64,000 nt of DNA from Hyphomicrobiales bacterium. Its GTDB lineage: Bacteria; Pseudomonadota; Alphaproteobacteria; Rhizobiales; Rhizobiaceae. Positions 27,261-36,792 of this stretch are shown piece after piece. The notes below the pieces were generated by a model. The model was given only the letters and a program-made list of their open reading frames with translations. It searched no databases and was not told where the DNA came from. The translations under genes were made by a program, and so were the position numbers. The DNA lies in contig UCII01000004.1 of the NCBI GenBank assembly GCA_900472485.1, forward strand, positions 124,001 through 188,000. The letters run 5' to 3'. How positions within the stretch are numbered: position 1 is the stretch's first letter; every line of letters starts with the position of its first letter.

Positions 27261-27626
27261 GCTTTATCCTTTCCGAGAATGATGAGGATATGCATGCAGA
27301 CGTTCTCTATGTCCTTCAGAACGTCGTCCATTCCAGAAACGCACAACCGCCCAGCCGTCAGCTTCGAGACGACGGGTACGAACCTTTTCATAGGTCTGAT
27401 CGTCGTCATTGCCATGTTGGGAGCCATCGACTTCGACGATGAGTTTTTCAGAAGGGCAGGCGAAATCGACGATATAGCCGGCGATGGGCAGCTGACGGCG
27501 AAAGCCGAGGCCCATGAGGCGGTGGGCGCGTAGTTCATTCCAGAGACGCGCCTCGGCATCCGTCATGACCTTGCGCATACGGCGGGCATTGCTTCGGATC
27601 TTCGGCGGGACTGGAGTATGCGGCAA
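27257..27626 (-). pseudogene. DUF559 nuclease-like gene broken by a one-base frameshift
   Basis: DUF559 proteins are small PD-(D/E)XK, Vsr-like proteins. The likely start is a TTG at 27626 (LPHTPVPPKIRS), with GAGGGGGG upstream supplied by a repeat; an ATG at 27578 is the alternative. The core motifs MTDAEARLWNELR, YIVDFACPSEKLIVEVDG and AVVRFWN are intact. After RFWN the frame shifts. Deleting one C from the pair at 27328-27329 restores the family-like end NDDVLKDIENV, which stops at 27257 and overlaps the next start by ATGA. As written, the frame ends at 27264 with a foreign tail. A sequencing error is possible. The catalytic core survives, so a product might still fold. Confidence 0.7.
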
Positions 27627-27627
27627 G

Positions 27628-27678
27628 TTACCCCCCTCTGTCCCTGCCGGGACATCTCCCCCACAAGGGGGGAGATTG
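27628..27678. repeat. Rhizobial repeat, copy A (inverted partner at 27770)
   Basis: It begins TTACCCCCCTCTGTCCC, passes through a small hairpin (GTCCC / GGGAC), and ends with a second hairpin (CTCCCCC / GGGGGAG). It overlaps the region just before the DUF559 start and supplies its purine-rich ribosome site on the minus strand. Confidence 0.75.
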
Positions 27679-27769
27679 TTAACTCGTAGCACTCGCCCAG
27701 CACAAACGAAGATCGAATCCGTGGAGACTATCCTCCTTGGTTTTGAGAAGAGGCGCGGCAAACTCCCCC

Positions 27770-27820
27770 CAATCTCCCCCCTTGTGGGGGAGATGTCACG
27801 AAAGTGACAGAGGGGGGTAA
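27770..27820. repeat. Rhizobial repeat, copy B, opposite orientation
   Basis: Read on the minus strand it matches copy A, except for the small central loop (ACTTTCGTG in place of CCTGCCGGG). Copies A and B flank about 90 bases of sequence with no recognised content. Copy B ends 7 bases before the cysS stop codon. Confidence 0.75.
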
Positions 27821-27826
27821 CCAGGT

Positions 27827-29218
27827 TCACCGCTTGATCTCCCAAGTCGTGATGCGCTCGCCCGTCGCCGCATCCTTCCCATCCTTGAGCTGAACACCTC
27901 TTGCCGTCAGCTCCTCGCGAAGCTTGTCGGCTTCGGCGAAGTTCTTTGCCTTCAGCAACTCCAGACGCTGGCGCACCTTGGCATCGATCTCTGCGACCAC
28001 AGCTTCGTCGATCTCTGCCTTCTTCGGCAGCAGGCCGAGAAGATCGGCGCTGGCCGCGAAGACGGGCAGGAGGCTGGCATCGGCATTGGCGGCCTGTGCC
28101 AGGGCATGCAGTGCCTGGATGGCGGCGACGGTGTTGAGATCGTCGCCGAGTGCGGCAAGCACTGTTTCATCCGGCGCCGCTTGACCGGCATCCGCTGCCG
28201 GCCATTTGGCGATCAGCCTTTCCGCTTCCTCAAGACGCTTGACGGAAAAGTCGATCGGCTCGCGATAATGCGTCATCAGCATGGCAAGCCTTAGCACCTC
28301 GCCCGGCCAGGTTCGGCCGCCGAGCTTGTCCGTCTGCAGCAATTCGTGGATGGTGACGAAATTGCCTTCCGATTTCGACATCTTGCGGCCTTCGACCTGC
28401 ACGAAGCCGTTATGCATCCAGACATTCGCCATGGCATGCGTGCCATGCGCGCAGCGCGACTGGGCGATTTCGTTTTCATGGTGCGGGAAGATCAGGTCGA
28501 GCCCGCCGCCGTGAATGTCGAAGACGTCGCCGAGATAGCGCCCGCTCATGGCCGAGCATTCGATATGCCAGCCCGGACGGCCGCGGCCCCAGGGGCTTTC
28601 CCAGCCCGGCTCGTTTTCATCCGACAGCTTCCAGAGCACGAAATCGCCAGGGCTCTTCTTGTGTTCGTCGACGGCGACGCGGGCGCCAGCCTGCTGCTCA
28701 TCGAGATTGCGCTTCGAAAGCTGGCCGTAGTCGGCCATCGACTTGGTGTCGAACAGCACTTCACCGGCCGCGCGATAGGCGTGGCCCTTCTCGATCAGCG
28801 TTTCGATGATCGCGATCATTTGCGCGATATTGTCGGTCGCCCGCGGCTGTACCGACGGCTCCAGGCAGCCGAGCGCCGTCGTATCCTCACGGTACTGCCG
28901 CTCGGTCTTTTCCGTCACCAGGCGGATCGCATCATTCAGCGGCAGGCCGGGATGGTCGCGGAGCGCGCGCGCGTTGATCTTGTCATCGACGTCGGTGATG
29001 TTGCGGACATAGGTGACCTGGCTCTCGCCGTAGACATGCCGCAGCAGCCGGAACAGCACGTCGAAAACGATCGCCGGGCGGGCATTGCCGATATGGGCGA
29101 AATCATAGACCGTCGGGCCGCAGACATACATGCGGACGTTGTCGCGGTCGATCGGCTGGAAATCGACCTTTTCGCGCGTCAGCGTGTTGTAGAACTTCAA
29201 TTGCGGCTCGGCGGCCAT
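27827..29218 (-). CDS. cysS: Cysteinyl-tRNA synthetase
   Basis: CysS charges tRNA-Cys. The 463-residue class I synthetase has the HIGH-type motif in [11 protein letters not shown] and the KMSKS motif in [11 protein letters not shown]. It also has the zinc-binding Cys of MYVCGPTVY, with further Cys/His ligands in ECSAM and the HHENE segment. The start at 29218 ([17 protein letters not shown]) follows GGGAGAG and fits the family; the upstream ATG adds six residues with no support. It is downstream of the SDR gene with a 223-base gap that shows no other feature. Confidence 0.96.
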   Translation of the reverse strand: MAAEPQLKFYNTLTREKVDFQPIDRDNVRMYVCGPTVYDFAHIGNARPAIVFDVLFRLLRHVYGESQVTYVRNITDVDDKINARALRDHPGLPLNDAIRLVTEKTERQYREDTTALGCLEPSVQPRATDNIAQMIAIIETLIEKGHAYRAAGEVLFDTKSMADYGQLSKRNLDEQQAGARVAVDEHKKSPGDFVLWKLSDENEPGWESPWGRGRPGWHIECSAMSGRYLGDVFDIHGGGLDLIFPHHENEIAQSRCAHGTHAMANVWMHNGFVQVEGRKMSKSEGNFVTIHELLQTDKLGGRTWPGEVLRLAMLMTHYREPIDFSVKRLEEAERLIAKWPAADAGQAAPDETVLAALGDDLNTVAAIQALHALAQAANADASLLPVFAASADLLGLLPKKAEIDEAVVAEIDAKVRQRLELLKAKNFAEADKLREELTARGVQLKDGKDAATGERITTWEIKR

Positions 29219-29441
29219 ATCACTCTCCCAAGGCATAAATCCGAAAAAATACCGTCACCGGCAGGCCGGACGTTTGTCATCTTGGATTTTGGGAGACGAA
29301 AACGGCCAGGCCAGCGAAACGCTAGTGAATAATCTTCCGGCAGATAATGCAGATAACCGTTTTCATGGGCGGCTTTATCGCGCGCCGGATGAATTTGGTC
29401 AAGTAGGGATAAGGCGCCTCAGGTAAAGGCCTGGGCTGTTT

Positions 29442-30182
29442 TTATTCCGGCATCCGGTAGTCGACGAGCCTGTTCTCGCGCACGACGAAAAGCTTGCCGG
29501 TTTCAGTGACGTCCGGGCCGGTGAGCGGGACGATCGCCTGGGCGACCTCTCGCGGATGCGGCAGCGTATCCGGGTCTTCGCCGGGCATCGCCTGGGCGCG
29601 CATGGCGGTACGGGTAGCGCCCGGATCGACGCTGGTAATGCGCAGCGGCGTGCTCTGTGTTTCCCCGGCCCAGGTGCGGGCCAAAGCTTCGACAGCCGCC
29701 TTGGAGGCGGAATAGGGACCCCAGAACGGTCGGCAGCGATGGGCGGCGGCCGAGGAGAGGATGACGGCGCGGCCGGCATCGGAGCGCATCAGCAGTGGCT
29801 CGACGGAACGGATCAGCCGCCATGTGGCGGTGACATTGATCGTCATCACCTTCTCGAACACCTTGGCCTCGACATGGCCGATCGGCGAAATCACGCCGAG
29901 AACACCGGCATTGGCGACGAGGATGTCGAGTTTGCCCCAGCGCTCGAAGATGGAGGCGCCGAGCGCGTCGATGGCATTCATGTCGGCAAGGTCGAAGGGC
30001 ACCAGAGTTGCCGAGCCGCCGACAGCCTTGATGGCATCGTCAAGCTCTTCAAGCCCGCCGACCGTGCGGGCGCAGGCGATCACATGCGCGCCGGCCTTGG
30101 CCAGTTCCAACGCCGTGAAATAGCCGATACCGCGCGATGCGCCGGTGACGAGGGCGATCTTGTCCTTGAGGTTGACGCTCAT
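29442..30182 (-). CDS. Short-chain dehydrogenase/reductase
   Basis: This 246-residue SDR has the NAD(P)-binding TGASRGIGYFTALELAKAG, the NAG motif (LVANAGVLG), and the catalytic Ser and Tyr-x3-Lys in YSASKAAVEAL. The start at 30182 (MSVNLKDKIALVTG) is set by the conserved N terminus; the longer frame overlaps purF. It lies 71 bases downstream of purF on the same strand, a neighbourhood I recall from other rhizobia. The substrate is unknown. Confidence 0.9.
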   Translation of the reverse strand: MSVNLKDKIALVTGASRGIGYFTALELAKAGAHVIACARTVGGLEELDDAIKAVGGSATLVPFDLADMNAIDALGASIFERWGKLDILVANAGVLGVISPIGHVEAKVFEKVMTINVTATWRLIRSVEPLLMRSDAGRAVILSSAAAHRCRPFWGPYSASKAAVEALARTWAGETQSTPLRITSVDPGATRTAMRAQAMPGEDPDTLPHPREVAQAIVPLTGPDVTETGKLFVVRENRLVDYRMPE

Positions 30183-30215
30183 GCTGCCTGGATCCGGATA
30201 TGTAAGGGAAGGGAA

Positions 30216-30232
30216 AGGGGCGAAATGCCCCT
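30216..30232 (-). terminator. Hairpin after purF
   Basis: Six-base arms (AGGGGC / GCCCCT) with a five-base loop lie between the purF stop and the SDR start. Only TTT follows on the minus strand, so this may attenuate rather than end transcription. Confidence 0.45.
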
Positions 30233-30253
30233 CTCGGCCGTTACTTGGGCGTG

Positions 30254-31738
30254 TCAGCCGTTGCTGGCGAGAACGGAAAGTTTGCGCACGTTGCTGGTGC
30301 TTTCCTTGTCGAGCAGGCGGGTCGGATAATCCCCGGTGAAATAATGATCGGTGAACTGCGGCTGCGCATTGTTGCGCGGCTCGCCGCCCACGGCACGGTA
30401 AAGCCCGTCGATCGACAGGAATTCCAGCGAATCCGCACCGATGAAATCGCACATGGCCTTCAGGCTGCTGTACTGGTTGGCGAGTAGCTTGTCGGCGTCC
30501 GGCGTGTCGATGCCGTAGAAGTCCGGATGGAAGATCATCGGGCTGGCGACGCGGATATGCACTTCGCTGGCGCCGGCATCGCGGATCATCTGTACGATCT
30601 TCACGGACGTCGTGCCGCGCACAATGGAATCGTCGACCAGCACGACGCGCTTGCCTTCGATGATGGCACGGTTGGCGGAATGCTTGAGCTTCACGCCGAA
30701 GGCGCGAATCTGCTGCGTCGGCTCGATGAAGGTACGGCCGACATAATGGTTGCGGATGATGCCGAGTTCGAAGGGAATGCCGCTTTCCTGCGCATAGCCG
30801 ATGGCGGCCGGCGTGCCGCCATCCGGCACCGGCACGACAACGTCGGCTGCGACGGGCGCTTCCTTGGCGAGATTGATGCCCATGTTCTTGCGCGCAACAT
30901 AGACGTTGCGGCCGCCGACAACGGAATCGGGACGGGCAAAATAGACATATTCGAACAGGCAGAGACGCTCGGGCTGCGAAACGTCCGGCTTGCGTGCGTC
31001 GATGGTGATCGAACCATCAGGCTGGATCTCGCAGATGATCACTTCACCGTTTTCAACGTCCCGAATGTATTTTGCGCCAATGATGTCGAGCGCGCAGGTT
31101 TCCGAACAGAAGATCGGCTTGCCGTCGAGTTCACCCATGACAAGCGGCCGGATGCCGATCGGGTCGCGCGCTGCGATCAGCTTCGTGCGCGTCATGGCGA
31201 GCATCGAATAGCCGCCTTCCATCTGCCTGATGGCATCGATGAAGCGGTCGGAAGAGGAAGCCTGCTTGGAACGGGCAATGAGGTGAAGAACGACTTCGGT
31301 ATCCGAATTCGACTGACAGATGGCGCCATCGGCGATCAGCTGCCGCCGCATGGTCAGGCCGTTGGTGAAGTTGCCGTTATGAGCGATGGCGATGCCGCCG
31401 ACTTCCAGTTCGGCGAATAGCGGCTGCACGTTGCGAAGCACGGCGTCGCCCGTCGTCGAATAACGCACATGGCCCATGGAGCGGTCGCCGGGCAGGCGGG
31501 CAAGAGTTGCGGGATCGGTGTAGTGATCGCCGACGAGACCCATCCGTCGCTCGGAATGGAAGCGCTGACCGTCGAATGAAACGATGCCGGCCGCCTCCTG
31601 GCCGCGATGCTGTAGGGCGTGCAGGCCGAGGGCCGTCAAGGCAGCCGCATCCGGATGTCCCAGAATGCCGAAGACGCCGCATTCTTCATGCAGCGTGTCG
31701 CCGTCGATATCGTCCTCGAAGGAAACGGAATGATTCAT
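30254..31738 (-). CDS. purF: Amidophosphoribosyltransferase
   Basis: PurF makes 5-phosphoribosylamine from PRPP and glutamine, the first committed step of purine synthesis. The 494-residue protein has a 19-residue propeptide before the catalytic Cys20 (EECGVFGILGH), as in the class that is processed and often carries an Fe-S cluster. The glutaminase domain includes GHVRYSTTG and AHNGNFTN. The PRPP-binding loop is VVLVDDSIVRGTTS. The gene lies downstream of cvpA with a 164-base gap; linkage of cvpA and purF is widespread in proteobacteria. Confidence 0.97.
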   Translation of the reverse strand: MNHSVSFEDDIDGDTLHEECGVFGILGHPDAAALTALGLHALQHRGQEAAGIVSFDGQRFHSERRMGLVGDHYTDPATLARLPGDRSMGHVRYSTTGDAVLRNVQPLFAELEVGGIAIAHNGNFTNGLTMRRQLIADGAICQSNSDTEVVLHLIARSKQASSSDRFIDAIRQMEGGYSMLAMTRTKLIAARDPIGIRPLVMGELDGKPIFCSETCALDIIGAKYIRDVENGEVIICEIQPDGSITIDARKPDVSQPERLCLFEYVYFARPDSVVGGRNVYVARKNMGINLAKEAPVAADVVVPVPDGGTPAAIGYAQESGIPFELGIIRNHYVGRTFIEPTQQIRAFGVKLKHSANRAIIEGKRVVLVDDSIVRGTTSVKIVQMIRDAGASEVHIRVASPMIFHPDFYGIDTPDADKLLANQYSSLKAMCDFIGADSLEFLSIDGLYRAVGGEPRNNAQPQFTDHYFTGDYPTRLLDKESTSNVRKLSVLASNG

Positions 31739-31902
31739 GGCTGCGGGCCTTTGCTCTCAACGTGGGCGGATCGGGGCGGCGTCACGAGTGACCATTAAAA
31801 TAGCTCAAAATCCGGCCGGAAAAAATATCGGGCCGGATCTTCTAACGTCACGCCGCTCAAATGGCGATTCTCGGGCGGCAGGTCAAGCCTGTAAACGCAC
31901 TG

Positions 31903-32508
31903 TCAATTGTTTGTCTGCGGCGCAGGCGCGTCATCCGACGGTGCGGTATCGTTCGGCGTGGCGTTGTCGCCGCTTCCCTGCTGCTTCGGCGCGATCTTGT
32001 TGAGGATCTCGGCCGGCAGCCTTGCCTGAATGTCCTGCGGAAGCGCTGCCGTCAGCTTCTCGACCATCGAATCGAGGAATGGCTTCGATTTGGCGTTGTT
32101 AACCCAGTCCGGACGGGCGGCCGGTGCTACCAGCCAGTTCCAGAAGGCCACGACGACGACCATCAGGAGCAGGCCGCGCGCCGCGCCGAAGAGGAAGCCG
32201 AGCGTGCGGTCGAGCGCGCCGATGCGGCTGTCGATGATGAAATCGGCAATCCGGATGGTGATGAAGGAAATGATGATCAGCGCCAGCAGGAAGATGACGG
32301 CGGCGGACGCGATCGTCGCGATCTTGGTGTCGGCCTTGTATTGCAGGGCGTAGGGAACGAGCAGCGGATAAAGATAGTAGGCGGCGACTGCGGCGCCGCC
32401 CCAGCTCACGATCGAGAGAATTTCGCGCGAGAAGCCGCGAACCATGGCCAGAACGGCGGAGAAGAGAAGAACGCCGATAACAATACCGTCGAAAATCGTA
32501 ATGGGCAT
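31903..32508 (-). CDS. cvpA: CvpA family membrane protein
   Basis: The 201-residue protein has four membrane helices in its first 150 residues, including FDGIVIGVLLFSAVLAMVRG and the typical FSREILSIVSWGGA segment. A Pro/Asp/Ala-rich cytoplasmic tail follows. CvpA was named for colicin V production and is now linked to envelope maintenance; its mechanism is unclear. It sits between radA and purF in an alphaproteobacterial order. Confidence 0.92.
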   Translation of the reverse strand: MPITIFDGIVIGVLLFSAVLAMVRGFSREILSIVSWGGAAVAAYYLYPLLVPYALQYKADTKIATIASAAVIFLLALIIISFITIRIADFIIDSRIGALDRTLGFLFGAARGLLLMVVVVAFWNWLVAPAARPDWVNNAKSKPFLDSMVEKLTAALPQDIQARLPAEILNKIAPKQQGSGDNATPNDTAPSDDAPAPQTNN

Positions 32509-32599
32509 CTATAATCCACTTCAAGACTTGCCGGACCTTTTGGTCGGCATCGGCCTCAATCAGGAGCCTCTTCTTCGCCAAGAACGGCTGAAGTAAGGC

Positions 32600-34003
32600 T
32601 CAGTCTTCGTCTTCCGCGCGCTTGAGCGCACCTTTCGATCCGGCAATGCGCGCCACCAGATCCGGCAGGCTGTCGATCTCGCTCCAGCGTCCGCCGTTGA
32701 CCTTCGGTAGATCGGCGGAAGCTGCAGGCAGGACGGCCCCTGAAAATCCCAGCTTCTCGGCTTCCTTGAGGCGCTGGGCGGTGTGCGCGACCGGCCGGAC
32801 GGCGCCCGACAGGCTGACTTCGCCGAAATAGACGCAATCGGCGGGCAGAGCAAGACCGGCTAGGGAGGAAACCAGTGCAGAAGCGACGGCAAGGTCCGCA
32901 GCCGGCTCGGAAATGCGGTAGCCGCCGGCAATATTGAGGTAAACATCGTGCTGGCCAAGCCTGACGCCGCAATGCGCTTCCAGAACGGCGAGAATCATCG
33001 AAAGGCGCGCCGAATCCCAGCCGACGATGGCGCGGCGCGGGGTGCCGAGCGATGTTGGCGCGACCAGCGCCTGCACCTCGACCAGCACCGGGCGTGTCCC
33101 CTCGATGCCGGCGAAGACGGCCGCACCCGGCGACTTTTCATTGCGCTCGCCGAGAAAGAGCTCGGACGGGTTGGGCACGTCGCGGAGCCCGGCGTCGGAC
33201 ATTTCGAACACGCCGATCTCGTCGGTGGGGCCGAAGCGGTTCTTCACCGTGCGTAGGATGCGGTAATGATGGCCGCGATCACCTTCGAAATAGAGGACGG
33301 CATCGACCATATGCTCGACGACGCGCGGCCCGGCGATCTGGCCGTCCTTGGTGACATGGCCGACCAGCACCATCGCAGTTCCCGTCTGCTTGGCGAAGCG
33401 GATCATCGCCTGCACGCCGGTACGCACTTGCGTCACCGTCCCGGGCGCGGATTCGGCGAGCTCGCTCCACAGTGTCTGGATGGAATCGATAATGACGAGA
33501 TCCGGCCGCTTGCCCTCGGAAAGCGTCGCCAGGATGTCTTCGACATTGGTTTCGGCGGCGAGCAGCACTTCCGTGTCGGCCGCCTTCAACCGCTGCGCGC
33601 GCAGACGAACCTGTGCCACGGCCTCTTCGCCGGACACATAGACGATCTTGTGGCCCTGGCGGGCGAGGGCTGCTGCCGCCTGCATCAGCAGCGTCGATTT
33701 GCCGATGCCGGGATCGCCGCCGACGAGAACGGCCGATCCCCGCACGAAACCGCCGCCAGTGGCGCGATCGAGTTCGGATATGCCGGTATGGATGCGCGGC
33801 GCTTCCTCGATTTCACCCGAAAGCGTGGTCAGCGCGACGGGCTTGCCCTTCTTCGGCGTCTTGGCCGGTCCGCCGCCGATCCCGCCCATCGGATCTTCCT
33901 CGACGATGGTGTTCCACGCGCCGCAGCTGTCGCACTTGCCGGCCCAGCGATTGTGGACCGTGCCGCAGTTCTGGCAGATGAATTGTGTGCGGGCTTTGGC
34001 CAT
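32600..34003 (-). CDS. radA: DNA repair protein RadA
   Basis: RadA is a RecA-like branch-migration ATPase. The 467-residue protein has the N-terminal zinc finger (CQNCGTVHNRWAGKCDSCG) and Walker A in GGDPGIGKST. It also has the RadA-specific KNRFG motif in the segment VKNRFGPTDEIGVF, and a C-terminal Lon-like domain (about residues 290-450). All expected parts are present. The LysE gene is divergent, with 149 bases between. CvpA follows after 91 bases. Confidence 0.97.
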   Translation of the reverse strand: MAKARTQFICQNCGTVHNRWAGKCDSCGAWNTIVEEDPMGGIGGGPAKTPKKGKPVALTTLSGEIEEAPRIHTGISELDRATGGGFVRGSAVLVGGDPGIGKSTLLMQAAAALARQGHKIVYVSGEEAVAQVRLRAQRLKAADTEVLLAAETNVEDILATLSEGKRPDLVIIDSIQTLWSELAESAPGTVTQVRTGVQAMIRFAKQTGTAMVLVGHVTKDGQIAGPRVVEHMVDAVLYFEGDRGHHYRILRTVKNRFGPTDEIGVFEMSDAGLRDVPNPSELFLGERNEKSPGAAVFAGIEGTRPVLVEVQALVAPTSLGTPRRAIVGWDSARLSMILAVLEAHCGVRLGQHDVYLNIAGGYRISEPAADLAVASALVSSLAGLALPADCVYFGEVSLSGAVRPVAHTAQRLKEAEKLGFSGAVLPAASADLPKVNGGRWSEIDSLPDLVARIAGSKGALKRAEDED

Positions 34004-34152
34004 CGGATGTTCTCAAACTTCGAATGCGTTGCTTTTCGCGACGAATCGCTTGGGCAGTCAGATAATGTCTTTCCCGGCCTATCAAAACTAATGATTTCCG
34101 TATCAATGGCGATCGTGTCAGCTTTTATGCCGGGTTTTATGGATGATGACCG

Positions 34153-34788
34153 ATGTTTGACTATTCGCTTGCGCACTGGATGGGCTTTCTGACCGCTGCA
34201 ATCCTCCTCAATCTGTCGCCGGGGCCTGATATAGCCTTCATTCTCGGCCATACGATCCGAAGCGGCATGCGCTCCGGTTTTGCGGCGCTTTTCGGGATTT
34301 GGAGTGGCGCGTGCCTGCATGTTTTGATGGCGGCCGCCGGCCTTTCAGCGATTCTTGCTGCCTCTGCGCTGGCCTTTTCGACGGTCAAATGGATCGGCGC
34401 GGCCTATCTGATCTGGCTCGGCATTCAGGCGCTGCGCTCGAAAGGCGAGGGGGCATGGATCAAGGAGGCGGCCAAGACGCTCTCCTGGGGCCGCATCTAT
34501 CGGCAAGGCATCATGGTCTCACTGCTCAACCCGAAGGTCGCGATTTTCTTCCTGGCTTTCCTGCCTCAATTCGTCGTCGAAGGCGCCGGCCCGGTCTGGG
34601 CGCAGCTTCTGCTGCATGGCAGCCTGATCATCGTCGTCGCCGCCTTCATCGAACCGCCGTTGATCCTGCTGGGCGGCCGATTGAGCGAAGCCCTCCGGCG
34701 CAATCGGAGCCTGGGCCTGTGGCTCGATCGCGGTCTCGGCACGCTGTTCGTCGCCCTTGGCGTCCGGCTGGCGATCAGCGCCCGCTAA
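34153..34788 (+). CDS. LysE/RhtB family amino acid exporter
   Basis: The 211-residue inner membrane protein has about six helices and the family signature LLNLSPGPDIAFILGHTIRSG at the N terminus. NPKVAIFFLAFLPQFV comes in the middle. Members export amino acids such as lysine, threonine or homoserine lactone; the substrate is not readable here. It is a single plus-strand gene inserted between radA and alr, both on the minus strand. Confidence 0.9.
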   Translation: MFDYSLAHWMGFLTAAILLNLSPGPDIAFILGHTIRSGMRSGFAALFGIWSGACLHVLMAAAGLSAILAASALAFSTVKWIGAAYLIWLGIQALRSKGEGAWIKEAAKTLSWGRIYRQGIMVSLLNPKVAIFFLAFLPQFVVEGAGPVWAQLLLHGSLIIVVAAFIEPPLILLGGRLSEALRRNRSLGLWLDRGLGTLFVALGVRLAISAR

Positions 34789-34796
34789 ATAAACTG

Positions 34797-34815
34797 AGAA
34801 TAGCCGGGCTATTCT
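34797..34815. terminator. Hairpin between convergent lysE-like gene and alr
   Basis: Eight-base arms (AGAATAGC / GCTATTCT) enclose a three-base loop. The hairpin covers the stop codon of alr (34809-34811) and lies just after the LysE stop. There is no strong T run on either side. A bidirectional terminator is a reasonable guess. Confidence 0.5.
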
Positions 34816-35972
34816 TCGGTCTCTTCCGAGATATACCGGCGCTCGTGCCGCAGCCCCATGCTGGTCAGCATCTCGTAGCCGATCGTTCCGGCCGATCTTG
34901 CGGCCTCGTCGACCGAGATATTGCTGCCGAAAAGCTCGACATAGTCACCGGCTCTGACCAGGTTTTCCGGCAGGTCGGTGACATCAAAAATGGTGAGGTC
35001 CATGGTGATGCGGCCGGCAACGGGCACCTTATGACCGGCAATGAAGCCATGACCACCCGCAATGCCGGTCTGGCGCAGCGGCACGCCGCCGCTCGACTGG
35101 CTGCGCATATAGCCGTCGGCATAGCCGGCAGAGACAATCGCCAACCGGCTATCGCGGGTCAATTGCAGCGCGCGGCCATATCCTACGGTTTCGCCCGATT
35201 TGACGGACCGGGTCTGGATGATCCGTGCTTCCGCCGTTGCCACCGGGCGCATCGGATTGGCGATGCCGGGAATGGCCTCTCCGCCATAGGTGGCGATACC
35301 CGGGCGCGTGAGATCGAAATGATAGTCGGCGCCGAGAAAGATGCCGGCCGAATTGGCAAGGCTTGCCTCGATGCCTTCGAAAGCGGCGCTGACTTTGCGG
35401 AAGGCCTCGAGCTGCTGCCCGTTCATCGCATTGGAAGGATCGTCGCCGCAGGCGAGGTGGCTCATGACGAGAACCGGCGCAAAGCTTGCCGGACGGGAAA
35501 CGTCATCCGCAAGTGCGATCGCATCATCCATTGGCAGGCCGAGCCGGTTGAAGCCGGTGTCGACCTGCAGCGCGCAGGGATAGTCGCCATAATCCGACAG
35601 AACCGACATCCAGAAGGTCAACTGTTCTTCCGAAGCAATGACCGGTACGAGGTCGTTTTCGAAGAACCGCCGCTCCATGCCCGGCCAGATACCGCTCAAG
35701 ACGAAGATGCGCGCTTCCGGAGCATAGAGCCGCAATGTCGCGCCTTCGTCGGCAGTCGCGACGAAGAAATCGCGCGCCCCGGCTCCATAAAGCGTTTCGC
35801 CGACATCCTCGATCCCCAGCCCGTAGGCATCGGCCTTGACCACGGCCGACGTGCGGGCCTTTCCCGAGCGGCGCGCGAGGTCGCGCCAGTTTTCGACGAG
35901 CGCGCCGAGATCGACCGTCAGCCGCAGGCCGGCGAAAGCGAAAGCATCATCGTCATTGAAAATATCTGTCAT
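34809..35972 (-). CDS. alr: Alanine racemase
   Basis: Alr makes D-alanine for peptidoglycan with pyridoxal phosphate. The 387-residue protein has the PLP lysine at position 46 in VVKADAYGLG and the C-terminal signature ETVGYGRALQL / VSAGYADGYMR containing the catalytic tyrosine region. The length is normal. In related genomes alr lies next to dnaB and radA; here a plus-strand cassette separates it from dnaB. The upstream 319 bases (35973-36291) hold its promoter. Confidence 0.95.
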   Translation of the reverse strand: MTDIFNDDDAFAFAGLRLTVDLGALVENWRDLARRSGKARTSAVVKADAYGLGIEDVGETLYGAGARDFFVATADEGATLRLYAPEARIFVLSGIWPGMERRFFENDLVPVIASEEQLTFWMSVLSDYGDYPCALQVDTGFNRLGLPMDDAIALADDVSRPASFAPVLVMSHLACGDDPSNAMNGQQLEAFRKVSAAFEGIEASLANSAGIFLGADYHFDLTRPGIATYGGEAIPGIANPMRPVATAEARIIQTRSVKSGETVGYGRALQLTRDSRLAIVSAGYADGYMRSQSSGGVPLRQTGIAGGHGFIAGHKVPVAGRITMDLTIFDVTDLPENLVRAGDYVELFGSNISVDEAARSAGTIGYEMLTSMGLRHERRYISEETEE

Positions 35973-36291
35973 GGAGCGCCCTGAACAAGGAAGTGGCCGG
36001 AGGTGATTTGGCTTGAGTCAAGATACCGGTCGTCGATGAAAAGAAAAAGTGCAGCGACGCATGTGTGTGGAACTAGGCAAAAATTGCCGCCCCATTTCTG
36101 ACGACAGCTTCCGGCTTAGCGCCTGAAACCAACAGGCTGCTTCGAAGCGCGAATTAGCTGAAGAACAGATCTTCATGCACGCGGCGCGCATTATCCGGAA
36201 GTAAGCTGTTGCGGTCTTTAGTTTCAGCTATGACAGCTATTTCGGAATAGCGGCAACGGACAGTACCCCCTGGCAATCGCCAGAATAGGAC
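35973..36291. other. Intergenic gap upstream of alr
   Basis: This is a 319-base stretch between alr and the fourth GFA gene, both on the minus strand. I see a few short inverted words (for example AGCTATGACAGCTAT near 36227) but no ORF with a ribosome site and no RNA gene. It probably contains the alr promoter. Confidence 0.4.
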
Positions 36292-36792
36292 TCAGTCGTC
36301 ACGCCATCTCACTGCCCATGAGGCGGTATCGCGATCAGGATGTTGGTTGTTGCTCGTCTTGATCGCCGCAGCCCAATCGGCGCCGTTATTTTCGGTTACA
36401 CCGGTGTTTTCTATACTCGTGATCGTATCGAACCATCTAACCATGTTCTCGGTGCAGGTGTTGGCATGCGGCGGGAAGGCGTGCGGATCGTCCAGCGAAC
36501 CGATCGTCAGGTTGGTGCGGCCGTTTTCGAGGTGATGGAAGAACAATGGCGTGCCGCAATTGGCGCAGAAACCGCGCTCGACAAGCTCGGAACTCTTCCA
36601 GACGCTCGGTTTGCCGCGCGTCCAGGTGAGCGCATCATCGGGCGCGGCGACGAGCGCGGCAAAGATGTTGCCCGAGGCTTTCTGACACATGCGGCAATGG
36701 CAGAGATGCGAATTATCATGCATGGCAGTTGCGTGATAGCGCACGGCACCGCACTGGCAGCCGCCGCTCACCTTCATCTCGATGCGTTTCAA
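36292..36792 (-). CDS. GFA family zinc protein, copy 4 (dispersed)
   Basis: This 166-residue protein resembles the tandem copies at 25.8-27.3 kb: CQCGAVRYH, CHCRMC, CANC before GTPLFF, and a C terminus with NQHPDRDTASW. The start is probably TTG at 36792, because AGGAG lies eight bases upstream; the ATG five codons later has no ribosome site. The conserved final HPD(H/R)DT motif is shared by all four copies. It is divergent from the AraC regulator with a 177-base gap, so that regulator might control it; this is inference. Confidence 0.85.
   Translation of the reverse strand: MKRIEMKVSGGCQCGAVRYHATAMHDNSHLCHCRMCQKASGNIFAALVAAPDDALTWTRGKPSVWKSSELVERGFCANCGTPLFFHHLENGRTNLTIGSLDDPHAFPPHANTCTENMVRWFDTITSIENTGVTENNGADWAAAIKTSNNQHPDRDTASWAVRWRDD

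Noticed and set aside
27340..27845. Extended reading of the DUF559 frame to an ATG at 27845
   Set aside because: The first 70 residues would be translated from the two repeat elements and the end of cysS; the TTG at 27626 or ATG at 27578 fits the family start.
34299..35984. Plus-strand open frame of 561 codons overlapping the LysE gene and alr
   Set aside because: It runs out of frame through LysE and antisense to alr; composition is typical of a shadow frame.
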